Positions 63,849-64,000 of a stretch of DNA of 64,000 nt are shown here, one piece after another. Source of the stretch: Thiodiazotropha sp040791665 (GTDB lineage Bacteria > Pseudomonadota > Gammaproteobacteria > Chromatiales > Chromatiaceae); assembly GCA_040791665.1 (NCBI GenBank), contig JBFNNX010000023.1, positions 310,001-374,000 on the forward strand, in the 5' to 3' direction. Each line of letters begins with the position of its first letter. Position 1 is the first letter of the stretch. The notes beneath the pieces are model-generated. The model was not told the DNA's origin. It saw only the letters and a program-made list of their open reading frames with translations, and made no database searches. A program made the position numbers and the translations under genes.

Positions 63849-64000
63849 ATGGCAATTGATAATGCCATGAAAAATACCATGCTCAAAAATTTCTTCGAAA
63901 AGTTTCATTTTTTCCACAAATCCGTAAGCATAGAATGTCTCATTCGAACACGATTTCAAGAAGATATAGAGGTTGATGATGTTTGCCAAATCTGTGTATT
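63849..64000 (+). CDS. Possible gene start running off the window end
   Basis: An ATG at 63849 opens a frame (MAIDNAMKNTMLKNFFEKFH...) that stays open to the edge. A TATAAT sits at about 63824-63829. The N-terminal part resembles the short frame at 59796 (MKNT, NF, EKF, FF conserved with one in-frame gap). A 61-codon minus-strand frame overlaps it (63804-63989); the two cannot be told apart without the next bases. Confidence 0.35.
   Translation, partial: MAIDNAMKNTMLKNFFEKFHFFHKSVSIECLIRTRFQEDIEVDDVCQICV

Overview
This window looks like chromosomal DNA of a gammaproteobacterium, probably a sulfur-oxidising Chromatiales-type bacterium (Sedimenticola/Thiodiazotropha-like). The lineage is inferred from a DsrC-type protein under an FNR-like box, periplasmic c-type cytochromes (c4 and a small c-551 type), RapA, AcnB, PurT, MltF, PldA and many c-di-GMP proteins. 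No rRNA is present. The window has one tRNA (Ser-CGA), one TPP riboswitch, no CRISPR array and no complete mobile element.

Layout. 0-6 kb: end of a mannosyl-3-phosphoglycerate phosphatase-like gene with a decayed glycosyltransferase remnant, a DsrC-like gene behind a perfect FNR half-site pair, creA with a zinc-ribbon gene, a diguanylate cyclase, an EEP phosphatase/nuclease and cytochrome c4. 6-9 kb: a HIT-like enzyme coupled to a PCu(A)C copper chaperone, a small cytochrome c and a YqhA protein. 9-18 kb: rapA, a 243-bp inverted-repeat element, a PAS-GGDEF-EAL protein, and a thiC-rsuA operon behind a TPP riboswitch. 18-25.7 kb: small metabolic and hypothetical genes interspersed with short dispersed repeats. 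25.8-31.7 kb: an ergothioneine operon (Rieske/FMN-glutamate-synthase fusion, DUF5996, egtB, egtD), then an alkyltransferase-like gene and a MocA-like gene that meet inside a repeat. 32-38 kb: a DUF2235 lipase-like protein, an IS256 relic and an iorAB molybdenum hydroxylase. 38-43.7 kb: AraC and MarR regulators with their likely targets. 44-51.4 kb: purT, then acnB divergent from a LysR regulator, TetR and YdjM. 51.5-64 kb: a NarL-type two-component system divergent from a duplicated DUF2380 protein, tRNA-Ser, mltF/pldA/tadA, a thioredoxin-like protein and a two-RCK potassium channel next to a small membrane protein.

The features most worth a second look are: (1) the four-gene ergothioneine operon led by a Rieske-glutamate synthase fusion; (2) a 33-bp dispersed repeat whose own TAG triplets form the stop codons of flanking genes; (3) the DsrC variant with a lengthened cysteine arm; (4) a 243-bp element with about 50-bp imperfect terminal inverted repeats; (5) paired MarR operators; and (6) a tandem DUF2380 protein with one CxGCE motif per repeat.

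All family assignments come from reading motifs in the translations; no database search was run.
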